A stretch of 64,000 nucleotides of DNA, from the NCBI RefSeq assembly GCF_004345665.1, contig NZ_SLWR01000008.1, positions 62,001-126,000 on the forward strand, written 5' to 3'. Within the stretch, counting starts at the first letter, position 1; every line of letters starts with the position of its first letter. The stretch is from Kribbella antiqua. Lineage in GTDB: Bacteria > Actinomycetota > Actinomycetes > Propionibacteriales > Kribbellaceae. The translations under genes were made by a program, and so were the position numbers. This document shows, in pieces, positions 25,001 to 33,144 of the stretch. Under the pieces are notes generated by a model. That model ran no database searches. It saw nothing but the letters and a program-made list of their open reading frames with translations, and was not told the origin of the DNA.

Positions 25001-25320
25001 CGCTAGAGCGGCACGTCCAGCTCGCGATCTACCAACGCGCGATCGCCTCCCGGCAACTTCCCGTCGTCGGCCAGGACCCGGTCGCCGGCGGTGCCGAACT
25101 CGTCCAGCTCCGCCACGACGACAGCGGCTTCCCAAAGGTCCAGCACCAAGGCCCGCTGGAATCGGACGACGACGGCCGCACCTGGCTGGACGAAGCCGTC
25201 GACGACGCCGAGGCAATGGTCCGCTCCGAGGAATTCGTTGCCAAACGCAACGACGGCTGCACTCGCTGCGAAGCTCGCCCGCTCTGCCCCATCCAACCCG
25301 AAGGCCGGGAAATCCTCTGA
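22099..25320 (+). CDS. adnA: AdnA: UvrD-like motor and RecB-like nuclease subunit of the AdnAB resection complex
   Basis: 1073 residues. Superfamily I helicase motifs: DADQQAVVDHPGGPLLVLAG then GPGTGKTTT (Walker A, about residues 46-54), VFVDEYQDTDP (II), GDPDQSIYTFRGAD (III), LMTAHRSKGLQW (V) and FYVAITRARERL (VI). The C-terminal RecB-type nuclease has VKGRMDRIE, then VVDLKTGRSMP (catalytic D and K), and HVQLAIYQRA. Cysteines in VDCPLKW and the terminal CTRCEARPLC could hold a 4Fe-4S cluster. With AdnB it resects double-strand breaks, the actinobacterial counterpart of RecBCD/AddAB. GTG 22105 is an alternative start. It overlaps adnB by one base (TGATG). Confidence 0.92.
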   Translation: MAVVSRQGSRYRLVRAEGRSADAPVLDADQQAVVDHPGGPLLVLAGPGTGKTTTLVEAVVDRVRNRGLSPDEVLVLTFGRKAATELRDRITGRLGRTTRVMPSMTFHSFCYALLRRFTPADAFDVPLRLPSGPEQSLRLSEALSGSREVGAVHWPRSLHPALKTRGFTDEVQAVIGKARQLGLDPEDLSAIGRSAERAEWVAVGDFFEEYLQILDHEQVLDYSELIHRAVILAQQPQVQAKLRTEFKAVFVDEYQDTDPGQTQLLQAIAGDGRDLVVVGDPDQSIYTFRGADVRGLLRFTEEFRTADGAEAAQIALGTTRRFGTTISRVSRNVVSRLGVPGTLDRDTFERFRNPDASGCVYGHGKVEANVYSTSGAELEHIADLLRRAHVQDGVGWNEMAVLVRSGSRSIPPLRRALAAAGIPVDVAGDELPLSREPAVRPMLLALRAVADPSTLTVDVVRALALSPLGAMDAGQLRRLARVLRRRDREAAGGQRLPRSSDELLREALLNPLLLDAEASSAEARFAALGERLLKARNIVTAGAAPDEVMWSLWSDSPWLRRLRAQANSGGETARTANRDLDSLCALFDAASRAEEQVGFKGVSAFLSELESLDIAADHRFDATYREAGVQLMTAHRSKGLQWRLVVVASVQEGQWPDLRRRGSLLEPDRLGPDGLVEPLSAGALLAEERRLFYVAITRARERLIVTAVQAPEADGDQPSRLLAELDIPVKLVAGRPRRPLSLHGLVADLRCVLADPASSPALKRVAADRLAVLADAADDRGQPLVPTADPARWWGVRERTRSAVPIANPELPVPLSGSALTTIVDCPLKWFLTRRAGGETPSTSAIGFGQVLHTLADAVASGALPPDADELNGWLDKVWTQLEFESAWISDRERVEAEQALRRFVAWHQGRPDRELIGTEVEFDVLLPDADKPAVRVKGRMDRIEADSEGTIRVVDLKTGRSMPTKPALERHVQLAIYQRAIASRQLPVVGQDPVAGGAELVQLRHDDSGFPKVQHQGPLESDDDGRTWLDEAVDDAEAMVRSEEFVAKRNDGCTRCEARPLCPIQPEGREIL

Positions 25321-28300
25321 TGCGCGCTCACCTGACAACTACAGCTGAGTTGTGTGATCTGCTGGGGATTCCGTTTTCTGATCAGCAGTTGGCGGCGATC
25401 ACCGCGCCGCTGGCTCCGGGTGTGATTGTGGCGGGGGCTGGGTCGGGGAAGACGACGGCGATGGCGGCTCGGGTGGTGTGGCTGATTTGCACCGGGCAGG
25501 TGAAACCCGAGGAAGTGCTGGGGCTGACGTTCACCAAGAAGGCGGCGAACGAGCTCGACGTACGGATCCGCGAGGATCTGACCAAGGCCGGCGTACTCGG
25601 ATCGACCCTCCCGAAGGACCAGCACCCGATCCTCGCCGCGCACCTGCGCAGCAACATCCCGAACTGGGAGCAGGAGGAGCCCGGCGAGCCCGTCGTCTCG
25701 ACGTACCACGCCTTCGCCGGCACGCTGATCGCCGAGCACGGCCTTCGCCTCGGTCTCGAACCCGACGCCCGCGTCCTCGCCGACGCGACCCGCTTCCAGT
25801 TGGCGGGTCGCGTCGTACGACGATCGTCCGGGCCCATCCGGTTCGCGTCGCACCACGTGCCGACGCTGGTCAACAGCCTGCTCTCGCTCGACGGCGAGCT
25901 GGCGGATCACCTGCTGACGGCGGACGCCGTACGGGAGCATGACGAGGGAGTACGACGGGAAGTCGCGGCGGCGGCGAAGCAAACGGTCGAGGTGCGCAAG
26001 CTCGCCGAGACTGCGTTGAAGCGCGGCGAGATCCTGCAGTTGGTCGAGGAGTACCAGGCGTACAAGGCCGAGCGCGGCGTCGTCGACTTCGCGGATCAGA
26101 TGGCGCTCGGCGCGCGGCTGGCGGAGGAGTGCCCGGAGGTCGCGGTCGTCGAGCGGTCGCGGTACAAGGTCGTGCTGCTGGACGAGTATCAGGACACGTC
26201 CGTCTCGCAGCGGCGCATGCTCACCGCTTTGTTTGCGGGCCCAGGCGGGCAAGGGCATCCGGTGACCGCAGTCGGCGATCCGTGCCAGGCGATCTACGGC
26301 TGGCGAGGTGCGTCCGTCGCGAACCTGGACGAATTCCCTGAGCACTTTCCCAATGCGGACGGCACACCGGCGCAGCGCTACGTGCTCAGCATCAACCGCC
26401 GCTGCGGCAGCCGCATCCTCGCCGCGGCCAACCAGCACGCGACCGAGCTCTACGAGCAGCATCCCGGCGTGATCCCGCTCGAAGCGCCGCCGGACGCGCC
26501 CGAGGGAGCGATCACGGTCGGGCTGTTCGAGACGCGCTCGCAGGAGATCGAGTGGGTCGCCGACGCGATCGTTGCCGCGCACAAGACGCCGAACCGCCGG
26601 TGGAAGGACATCGGCATCCTGATGCGTACGAACGTCGACCTCAGCGCGGTCCACGAAGCCCTGATCGCGCGCAAGGTCCCGGTCGAGGTGGTCGGCCTCG
26701 GCGGTCTGCTCGCCCTGCCCGAGGTCGTCGACGTCGTCGCGACCTTGCAAGCCGTCAACGATCTGACCGCGAACGCGGCGATGCTGCGGATCCTCACCGG
26801 TCCCCGCTACCGGATCGGCCATCGAGACCTCGCACTGCTGGCGAACCGCTCCCGGATTCTCGCCGACGCCGGCGACCGTCCGGCGGCCGACGACCTGGTC
26901 GCAGCTCTCGACGCCGCCGTCGCCGGCATGGATTCGACCGAGGTGATCTCACTCGCCGAGGCCGTCGATGATCCGGGGTCGCTGGAGTACTCGCCCGACG
27001 CTTTGGTCCGCTTCAAGGAACTTTCGGCCGAGTTGCGAGAGTTGCGCGCCCACGCGGCGGAGCCGCTGCTCGACCTGGTCCGCCGAGTGATCAGTACGAT
27101 CGGCCTGGACGTCGAACTCACCGCGACCCCCGAGCACGTCGACTCCGCCCGCCGCGATCACCTCGCCGCCTTCTTGGATGCCGTCGGCAACTTTGTCTCC
27201 ACCGAGTCGGACGGTTCGCTGGACGGCCTGCTGGCGTATCTGGCCGCCGAGGAGGAGTACGCCGCGGGTCTCGACCTCGCCGTACCGAGTGAAGCCGATT
27301 CGGTGAAGCTGCTCACCACGCACCGGTCGAAGGGGCTGGAGTGGCCGATCGTCTTCGTGCCGACGCTGGTTTCGAAGGTATTCCCTTCGGATCGTGGGCG
27401 GGACAAGTGGACGACGAACGCGAAGGTGCTGCCGTGGCCGCTGCGCGGTGACGCCGACACGCTGCCCGACTTTCACGATCTGTCCAACGCCGGGCTGAAG
27501 GCGTTCGCGGACGAGTGCAAGGACGTGAACGCGCTGGAGGAACGGCGGCTCGGGTACGTCGCTTTCACCCGGGCGAAGGAGATCCTGGTCGCGACCGGGC
27601 ACTGGTGGGGCCCGACGCAGAAGCGGCCGCGCGGGCCGTCGTCGTACCTTTCTCTCTTGAAGCAGCACGCCGGCGAGCGGGTGATCTCGTGGGCCCCTCA
27701 GCCTGAGTTGTCTGAGGAGAATCCGGAGCTCGCGGAGCAGACCCAGGCGCCGTGGCCGACGCCGTACGACGCTGCGTCGTACGAGCGGCGGCTGGAAGCG
27801 GCGGCGCTGGTTTCTCTTGCACGCGCGGAGGGTCCGTCGCTGGAGGCGGAGGAGTCGCTCCTGCTGGACGAGCAGGCGACGGTCGCACGGTGGGATTCCG
27901 AGATCGAGCGATTGTTGTCCGAGGCAAGGGAAAGCCGGAGCCGGAAGGCGTACGACGTCGCGCTGCCGGCCGCGCTGTCGGCGACGCAAGTGATGCGGCT
28001 GGCGAAAGACCCGGACGGTCTCGCCTCGGAACTTGCCCGCCCGATGCCACGCAAACCCAACCGGGCCGCACGTTTCGGCACCCGCTTCCACGCCTGGGTC
28101 GAGAGCTATTTCGGCCAGCAGCTGCTGCTCGATCCCGACGACCTCCCCGGCGCCGCCGACGAAGGCATCGTCGACGACACCGACCTGACCGAGCTGATGG
28201 ACGCCTTCCGCACCGGCCCGTACGGCGAAACCACGCCGTACGAGATCGAGGCCCCCTTCGCCCTGGCCATCGGCGGCCGGGTCATCCGCGGCCGCATCGA

Positions 28301-28544
28301 CGCCGTCTACCAGGTCGTCCGCCCCGACGGCTCCCGCGGCTACGACGTCATCGACTGGAAAACCAGCCGCTCCGAAACCGCCGACCCCCTCCAGCTAGCC
28401 ATCTACCGCCTCGCCTGGTCCGAACTCCACAACATCCCCCTGCACAACGTCACCGCCGCCTTCTACTACGTCCGCACCGCCGACATCATCCGCCCCGCCA
28501 ACCTCCCGGGAAGACAGGAACTGATCACCCTCCTCAACGGATGA
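25320..28544 (+). CDS. adnB: AdnB: second motor-nuclease subunit of AdnAB
   Basis: 1074 residues. Motifs: FSDQQLAAITAPLAPG, GAGSGKTTAM (Walker A, about residues 39-48), LLDEYQDTSV (II), GDPCQAIYGWRGAS (III), LLTTHRSKGLEWPIVFVP (V), YVAFTRAKE (VI). The nuclease has FGTRFHAWVES, then GRVIRGRIDAVYQ, YDVIDWKTSRSE (D and K) and LQLAIYRLAW. Both subunits thus retain a complete ATPase and nuclease set. Start ATG 25320 shares its A with the adnA stop, so synthesis is coupled. Its last 11 bases overlap the convergent Uma2 gene. Order adnA-adnB is as in mycobacteria. Confidence 0.92.
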   Translation: MRAHLTTTAELCDLLGIPFSDQQLAAITAPLAPGVIVAGAGSGKTTAMAARVVWLICTGQVKPEEVLGLTFTKKAANELDVRIREDLTKAGVLGSTLPKDQHPILAAHLRSNIPNWEQEEPGEPVVSTYHAFAGTLIAEHGLRLGLEPDARVLADATRFQLAGRVVRRSSGPIRFASHHVPTLVNSLLSLDGELADHLLTADAVREHDEGVRREVAAAAKQTVEVRKLAETALKRGEILQLVEEYQAYKAERGVVDFADQMALGARLAEECPEVAVVERSRYKVVLLDEYQDTSVSQRRMLTALFAGPGGQGHPVTAVGDPCQAIYGWRGASVANLDEFPEHFPNADGTPAQRYVLSINRRCGSRILAAANQHATELYEQHPGVIPLEAPPDAPEGAITVGLFETRSQEIEWVADAIVAAHKTPNRRWKDIGILMRTNVDLSAVHEALIARKVPVEVVGLGGLLALPEVVDVVATLQAVNDLTANAAMLRILTGPRYRIGHRDLALLANRSRILADAGDRPAADDLVAALDAAVAGMDSTEVISLAEAVDDPGSLEYSPDALVRFKELSAELRELRAHAAEPLLDLVRRVISTIGLDVELTATPEHVDSARRDHLAAFLDAVGNFVSTESDGSLDGLLAYLAAEEEYAAGLDLAVPSEADSVKLLTTHRSKGLEWPIVFVPTLVSKVFPSDRGRDKWTTNAKVLPWPLRGDADTLPDFHDLSNAGLKAFADECKDVNALEERRLGYVAFTRAKEILVATGHWWGPTQKRPRGPSSYLSLLKQHAGERVISWAPQPELSEENPELAEQTQAPWPTPYDAASYERRLEAAALVSLARAEGPSLEAEESLLLDEQATVARWDSEIERLLSEARESRSRKAYDVALPAALSATQVMRLAKDPDGLASELARPMPRKPNRAARFGTRFHAWVESYFGQQLLLDPDDLPGAADEGIVDDTDLTELMDAFRTGPYGETTPYEIEAPFALAIGGRVIRGRIDAVYQVVRPDGSRGYDVIDWKTSRSETADPLQLAIYRLAWSELHNIPLHNVTAAFYYVRTADIIRPANLPGRQELITLLNG

Positions 28545-29067
28545 GCTCCGCCGGAACAACCTTCACAGGAAAGGGAATCTCAGCCTCAAACACCTCATCC
28601 TCACTCACCACCGCCCGCTCGACATACCTACCCTCCTCCAACTCGAGCGCCGTCAACCGCACCTCGTCCGGATCGAACATCCAGTACGACGCAACACCGG
28701 CCGTCTCGTAGAGCTTGCGCTTGAACACCTGGTCGACCGTACGGGTCGCCGGCGAAAGAATCTCAACAGCAAGCAGCAGCGGCCCCTCCAGCCATTGCAC
28801 TCCGATGTCGTCACACCGAAACACCACCAGATCAGGCACCAGCGCCAGACGACTGTGCGGCCGAAACTCAACCCCATGCAAGACCTCGAGATCCTCAGGG
28901 CAGACGGGTGCTAGTAGGAAGCACAGCTCGCCCAGAGCTCGCTGATGAATCGTCGGTGGAGTTGATGTGATTATGAGAACTCCATCGACTAGCTCATACC
29001 GCATGCCGTCGTCAGGCGTGACCTCGAGATCCGCCGTCGTGAATTCATCTGGTTCGATCGGTCGCAT
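28534..29067 (-). CDS. Uma2-family (DUF820) putative endonuclease, copy 1
   Basis: 177 residues. Uma2 fold signature: YELVDGVLIIT, VPDLVVFR (Asp about residue 78), LLLAVEILSPATRTVDQVFK (Glu about 101 and Lys), then YETAGVASYWMFDPD. These give the P-D...E-x-x...K arrangement of restriction-endonuclease-like enzymes. Target and role are unknown, though the family is common in cyanobacteria and actinomycetes and often occurs in multiple copies. The final 11 bases overlap adnB. G/C at third positions is lower than in adnB. Start ATG 29067 has a weak GGAG. Confidence 0.85.
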   Translation of the reverse strand: MRPIEPDEFTTADLEVTPDDGMRYELVDGVLIITSTPPTIHQRALGELCFLLAPVCPEDLEVLHGVEFRPHSRLALVPDLVVFRCDDIGVQWLEGPLLLAVEILSPATRTVDQVFKRKLYETAGVASYWMFDPDEVRLTALELEEGRYVERAVVSEDEVFEAEIPFPVKVVPAELIR

Positions 29068-29138
29068 GCTCCAACCGTGGACCGGCTCGAACCGAGTCAG
29101 AAGGGCAGATCATCATCTGCCCGGGCCTTGCCCTGACC

Positions 29139-29681
29139 TCAGCATTCGCGTAGCAACTCGGCCGGGACGATTCGAACCGGAAACGGCAGCTCCGCGTCGA
29201 ACGCTTTCTCGCCGGTGACTACATCCCGCTCGACGTACGCCCCGTCCACCAGCTCCAGGACGGTCAGCGCCTCCTTGTCGGGATCCAAGATCCAGTAGGA
29301 GCGCACACCGGCCTGTTCGTACACACCACGCTTCAAGAGCAGATCGAGCATCTTGGTACTCGGTGACAGGATCTCGACCGCGAGAAGCAGCGGCTTCCGT
29401 AACTTGTCCGACCCGCGATCTTCGGGATTGCAGACGAGCACATCGGGCTGGAGCGAGCGCTCCGACGTCGGCTGGTAATCGAACGGTGCGACGAGGACCT
29501 CGAGGCCTGCAGGGCAGGAGAGGTTGAGCTTGCCGCCGAGGCGGATGACGGCTCTCTGGTGGATCCTCGAAGGTGAAGGCGTTACGCACAGTCCGCCGTC
29601 GATGATCTCGCGCCGTCTCCCGTCGTCAGGCGCGGTCTCGAGATACGCCAACGTGTAGGGGCCTGAGGCAATGGGTTCCAC
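29139..29681 (-). CDS. Uma2-family putative endonuclease, copy 2
   Basis: 180 residues, the same architecture as its neighbours: TAPDDGRRREIIDGGLCVTP, LQPDVLVCN (Asp), LLLAVEILSPSTKMLDLLLK (Glu, Lys), YEQAGVRSYWILDPD. It is more like copy 1 than copy 3 in the C-terminal part (both have F-P-V-x-V-P-A-E-L). Start GTG 29681 with GGAAGGGGG upstream. The 71 bases to copy 1 contain no clear promoter, so copies 2 and 1 may be cotranscribed. Confidence 0.85.
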   Translation of the reverse strand: MEPIASGPYTLAYLETAPDDGRRREIIDGGLCVTPSPSRIHQRAVIRLGGKLNLSCPAGLEVLVAPFDYQPTSERSLQPDVLVCNPEDRGSDKLRKPLLLAVEILSPSTKMLDLLLKRGVYEQAGVRSYWILDPDKEALTVLELVDGAYVERDVVTGEKAFDAELPFPVRIVPAELLREC

Positions 29682-29793
29682 GGGGGTGCCCCCTTCCTGG
29701 TCACACGACCAGCATGGTGGTTCCCGAGGAGTGGTTGGTGCGATTTCGGCGATCTGCCCCTATCTGCCCCGGGTTGCCCTTGGATCTGCCCCG

Positions 29794-30306
29794 TCATCTC
29801 GTCAGATCGGCTGGGGTGAGGGTGACTGGGAAGGGGTGGGTGGCGTGGAAGGTCTCCTCTGACTGGAGTGCGGCGCGGCAGGTATAGCCCGTTTCTGTCA
29901 GCTCCAGGATGGTTAGTTCGTGGTGGGTGGGGTCCAGGAGCCAGTAGGAGGGGACGTGGTGGGTTTCGTAGAGGGTTCGTTTGAGGACTACGTCGGTGGT
30001 TCGGGTGGTGGGGGAGAGGACTTCTACGGCTAGCAGGGGTGGATGTTGCAGGAGTTGGCGGCCGGCGTCTTCGCGGCGGCAGACGAGGAGGTCGGGGCGG
30101 AGGGAGATGTCGACGGCGGGGCGGAAGTCCAGGGAGCCTACGGAGACGAGCAGGTCGGGTGGGCAGGCTTGTTTCAGGACGACCATGAGCGCCACAACGG
30201 CGGCGTGGTGGGCGGGTGGCTGGGCGCCTGTGATCAGCAGGCGGCCGTCCACGACCTCGTAGCGGCGTCCGTCGCGTGGTACCTCGACAACCTGTTCGCT
30301 CGTCAC
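29794..30306 (-). CDS. Uma2-family putative endonuclease, copy 3
   Basis: 170 residues: RRYEVVDGRLLITGAQP, LRPDLLVCR, PLLAVEVLSPTTRTTDVVLK, YETHHVPSYWLLDPT. All active-site-type residues are kept (Asp, Glu, Lys). Start GTG 30306 is 39 bases before a DnaA-box 9-mer. It is first of the three in transcription order. The coding strand is notably C-rich/GTG-poor in places, unlike the other two. Confidence 0.85.
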   Translation of the reverse strand: MTSEQVVEVPRDGRRYEVVDGRLLITGAQPPAHHAAVVALMVVLKQACPPDLLVSVGSLDFRPAVDISLRPDLLVCRREDAGRQLLQHPPLLAVEVLSPTTRTTDVVLKRTLYETHHVPSYWLLDPTHHELTILELTETGYTCRAALQSEETFHATHPFPVTLTPADLTR

Positions 30307-30345
30307 CCCATCAGCTTGACCGATTTCGCCGTACCGCCGCGGGAG

Positions 30346-30354
30346 TTATCCACA
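30346..30354 (+). other. Single DnaA-box 9-mer
   Basis: TTATCCACA, exact consensus, between the Uma2 copy-3 start and the siderophore synthetase stop. It is isolated and may be chance. Confidence 0.25.
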
Positions 30355-30446
30355 ACCCTCGCTCCGCAGCGTAGAGGTCCGGCCTTGAGAAGCCACCGAT
30401 CATTTCTCGGCGCCGAACGTGGTTGGCGGGTTCTCAAGGTGGAGCG

Positions 30447-32206
30447 TCAGCCTGCGGCTTCCGTGACGAGTGGATTGTCCAAGGTGCCTACGAACTGGAG
30501 TGAGCCGGCGACGTCGGTCAGGTCGACCATTTGCTGGTTGTTCTTCAGTTGCAACCTGTTCAGACACGACAGCGCGAACGAAGGCGCGAAGATGTCGTAC
30601 TTCGCGAACGCCGAAGCCAACTCAGGTGTCGCCGCCTGGTAGTCGCGCACTGCCGACGCGACCACCGACCAGAACTCCGCGGGCGCCAGCAGTCCCTCGC
30701 GGTCGAGCAGCGGTGAGAGGAAGCGGAAGATGCAGTCGAAGACGTCGGTGAAGATCGACAGCAGCTTCTCGTCGTCCGGCACCTCGGCGCGGACGCGTTC
30801 GGCGTCCGGCGGCAGCGGTGTCGCCGGGCTGAGCACCGCGATCTCCTCGGCAATGTCCTTCATGATGACCCGGGTCGGCACCGAGTTCCGCAAGACGAGG
30901 ATCAGGTTCTCGCCGTGGGGCATGAAGACCAGTTCGTACGCGTAGAAGCTGTGCAGCAACGGGATCAGATAGACGTCGATGTACGCGCGGAACCAGTCGG
31001 CCGGCGCCAGGCCCGAGGCCCGGATCAGCGCGGCGGCCAGCGAGGCGCCGTGCCGGTCGACATGCAGCAGGCTCGCCATCGTGGCCAGTCGCTCGCCCGG
31101 CTCCAGCGCCGGCACCGGGCTCTCCCGCCACAATGCGGACAACATCTTCCGGTACGGCGAAGTCTTCTCGGTGGCGGATTCGTAGTACCGGTTGTGGTAC
31201 CCGGCGGCCGCGATCTCGCGCAATACGGAAAAGCCGTATCGCTTGAGGACCAGGTCGTTCTCGACCAAGCGGTACACCCAGTCGTTGATCGCCGGCGTCG
31301 CCGCCATGTACGTCGGCGACAGACCGCGCATGAAGCCCATGTTCAGCACCGACAGCGCCGTCTTCACGTAGTGGCGCGACGGTTCGGACCGGTTGAAGAA
31401 GGTGCGGATCGACTGCTGCGGCTGGTATTCGTCGTCACTCGACCCGAGCTGGATGATGTGCCGCTGCGCGATATCGGCCGCGAACGTGATCGACGTCTTG
31501 TGCTCCCATTGCCACGGATGCACCGGCAGGTAGACGTAGTCGGCCGGATCGGCGCCGACGGCAACGATGCGCTGGGCGAACCGGCGCAGCGCGTCGTAGC
31601 CGAGCTCGGTCTGCAGCAGTTCGTCGTACGTGATCGTCGTGCTGTGCGAGATCGTCGTCCGATCGCGGCGTACGGCGATCCAGGTCAGCCGCACGGCTTG
31701 CCGGTCTCGGGCGCGAAGGCACGGTAGTCGGTGGCGCCGAAGCCGAGCCGCCCGTTGTTCGCGACGAAGCACGGGTGGCCCTCGGTCATCGCGGCCTCGA
31801 TGGTCTGGAAATCGGCGGCGACCAGATCGGAAGCGGTCAGATCAGGCTTGCTGAGCTTGTACGACGCACTCGCCAGCGTGCTGCTGATTTCCTCGAGATA
31901 CACCGGCAGCATCTCGGCGCCGATGCCGAGCTGCTGGTGAAACTCGGTGATGAAGTCGAGCGCGTCGACCGGAGCGGCTTGACCGTCGACGAATCGTTCG
32001 ATGCTCGCGGCATCGACTTCCCAATGGTTGAGCGGATAAAGCTTGGCGGTAAAGGTGTATTGGCTCGTCCCACCAGACAGTTGGTATCCGTTGCCGGTGG
32101 CAACCGGTTCGAGAATGCGTTCGTGAATGAACTCGGCCAGGGCCTTGCGGACCAGCGCGCGATTGGCGACGGCCCAGGTGTCCGGGTTGAGATGCTCGGT
32201 CGTCAT
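30447..32206 (-). pseudogene. desD: DesD-type IucA/IucC siderophore synthetase split by a one-base frameshift
   Basis: The N-terminal frame starts at ATG 32206 (MTTEHLNPDTWAVANRALVR) and runs to a TGA at 31687, with GHPCFVANNGRLGFG intact. The C-terminal frame continues without a break from about 31694 (LTWIAVRRDRTT, then VHPWQWEH, SVLNMGFMRGLSPTYMA, HGENLILVLR) to 30447. Inserting one C after 31694 would restore KPVRLTWI and a 586-residue protein, normal for NIS synthetases such as DesD, which joins N-acyl-hydroxycadaverine units into ferrioxamine. ATP/substrate motifs are otherwise complete. It is either a very recent pseudogene or a sequencing error. It lies 3 bases behind desC. Confidence 0.85.
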
Positions 32207-32209
32207 GGT

Positions 32210-32788
32210 TCAGCCCGCCTCGTTCATCCGGGTCGCTTCGGCGTACTGGTCGCGGGTGCACAAACTCAGCCAGGCCTGCTTGTTCGGCAGGTCGACGATG
32301 CTGTGCTTGCGGAACCCCATCCGCTCGTTGAGCGCATGGATCTTGGTGTTGCGGACGTCCGGCTCGACCACGATCCGGTCGATCAGCGGGTCTCTGAACA
32401 GGCAGTCCAGGATCGTCTCGAACACCGCGCCGGTGAAGCCCGGGATGCGCTGGTCCGGCGGTGCGACCAGTACGTGCATGCCGATGTCGCCGGGCGCGAC
32501 GTCGTACAGCTTGCCGACCGCGTCGTACGACGGCTCGTAGCGCTCCATCAGGAACGCGGGCCGGCCGTCGTGCTCACCGAGGAAGGCGCGGTGATGACCG
32601 GATTGCGCGATCCGCAGGTACTCGGCGTGGACGTCGTCGACGGAGGCGTTCAGCAGGCCCCAGTAGCGCGCATAGGGTTGGCTGACCCAGCCGTGCAGGG
32701 TGGTCACGTCCTCGGTCAGGTCGAACGGCCGGAGGCTGAGGGTACCGATACCGGCGAAGAAGCGCCGGTGTGACAGTGCTCTGGTCAT
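32210..32788 (-). CDS. desC: DesC/AlcB-type siderophore N-acyltransferase
   Basis: 192 residues of the GNAT-like family that acylates N-hydroxy-diamines: LHGWVSQPYARYWGL (about residues 31-45), HHRAFLGEHDGRPAFLMERY, GDIGMHVLVAPP (about 100-111), and IVVEPDVRNTKIHALNERMG then GFRKHSIVDLP. In the desferrioxamine route this enzyme transfers acetyl, succinyl or longer acyl groups from CoA to hydroxycadaverine. It is the first gene of a two-gene unit with the synthetase, and an iron box precedes it. The decarboxylase and monooxygenase (desA, desB) are not in this window, so the precursor must be made elsewhere or the route is broken. Confidence 0.85.
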   Translation of the reverse strand: MTRALSHRRFFAGIGTLSLRPFDLTEDVTTLHGWVSQPYARYWGLLNASVDDVHAEYLRIAQSGHHRAFLGEHDGRPAFLMERYEPSYDAVGKLYDVAPGDIGMHVLVAPPDQRIPGFTGAVFETILDCLFRDPLIDRIVVEPDVRNTKIHALNERMGFRKHSIVDLPNKQAWLSLCTRDQYAEATRMNEAG

Positions 32789-32818
32789 GGCGGTCTGCTT
32801 TCGAGGTGGGCGAACCTG

Positions 32819-32837
32819 TTAGCTAAGCCTTACCTTA
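32819..32837. promoter_or_regulatory. Iron box (DmdR/IdeR-type operator)
   Basis: TTAGCTAAGCCTTACCTTA matches the 19-bp consensus TTAGGTTAGSCTAACCTAA at 15 positions. It lies 31 bases upstream of the desC start, so iron-bound DmdR/IdeR would repress the siderophore pair. Confidence 0.75.
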
Positions 32838-32856
32838 CTTACCGACGAATCCGCCC

Positions 32857-33144
32857 TTGACAGGGGGTCCGTATCCTGGCGTCCCGCGCGACAGCGTGCT
32901 GAAGGTGGGCAGGCAGCCGGACGAGCGGACTGGTGCGCTGATCGCTTTGCTGAGCGCCCTGAACGTCGTACCGAAGGTGGTGACCGACGCAGTCGACAAG
33001 AGGGCGCTGAGGAAGCGGGCGAAGGAGATCGCCGCGTCTGATTGGGCGGCCGATGCGGTGAAGAAGGCTGTCGCGGAGATGCAGGCCGCGGTCACCACCG
33101 CGGTTGTCGTCTCGGCGAGCGCCGCGGCCTCATCCGGCAGCTGA
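32857..33144 (+). pseudogene. C-terminal remnant of a GPP34-family protein
   Basis: From about residue 12 the frame reads as the end of a GPP34 (Golgi phosphoprotein 3-like) domain: QPDERTGALIALLSALNVVP, then DKRALRKRAKEIAASDWAAD, AVKKAVAEMQAAVTTAVV. Full proteins are about 210-240 residues, but only about 80 family-like residues are left. The N-terminal half is missing and the sequence immediately upstream is the siderophore iron-box promoter, so the break is near 32,880. TTG 32857 would allow a short product, but no ribosome binding site is seen. The stop region overlaps the convergent acyl-CoA synthetase by 15 bases. Confidence 0.7.
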
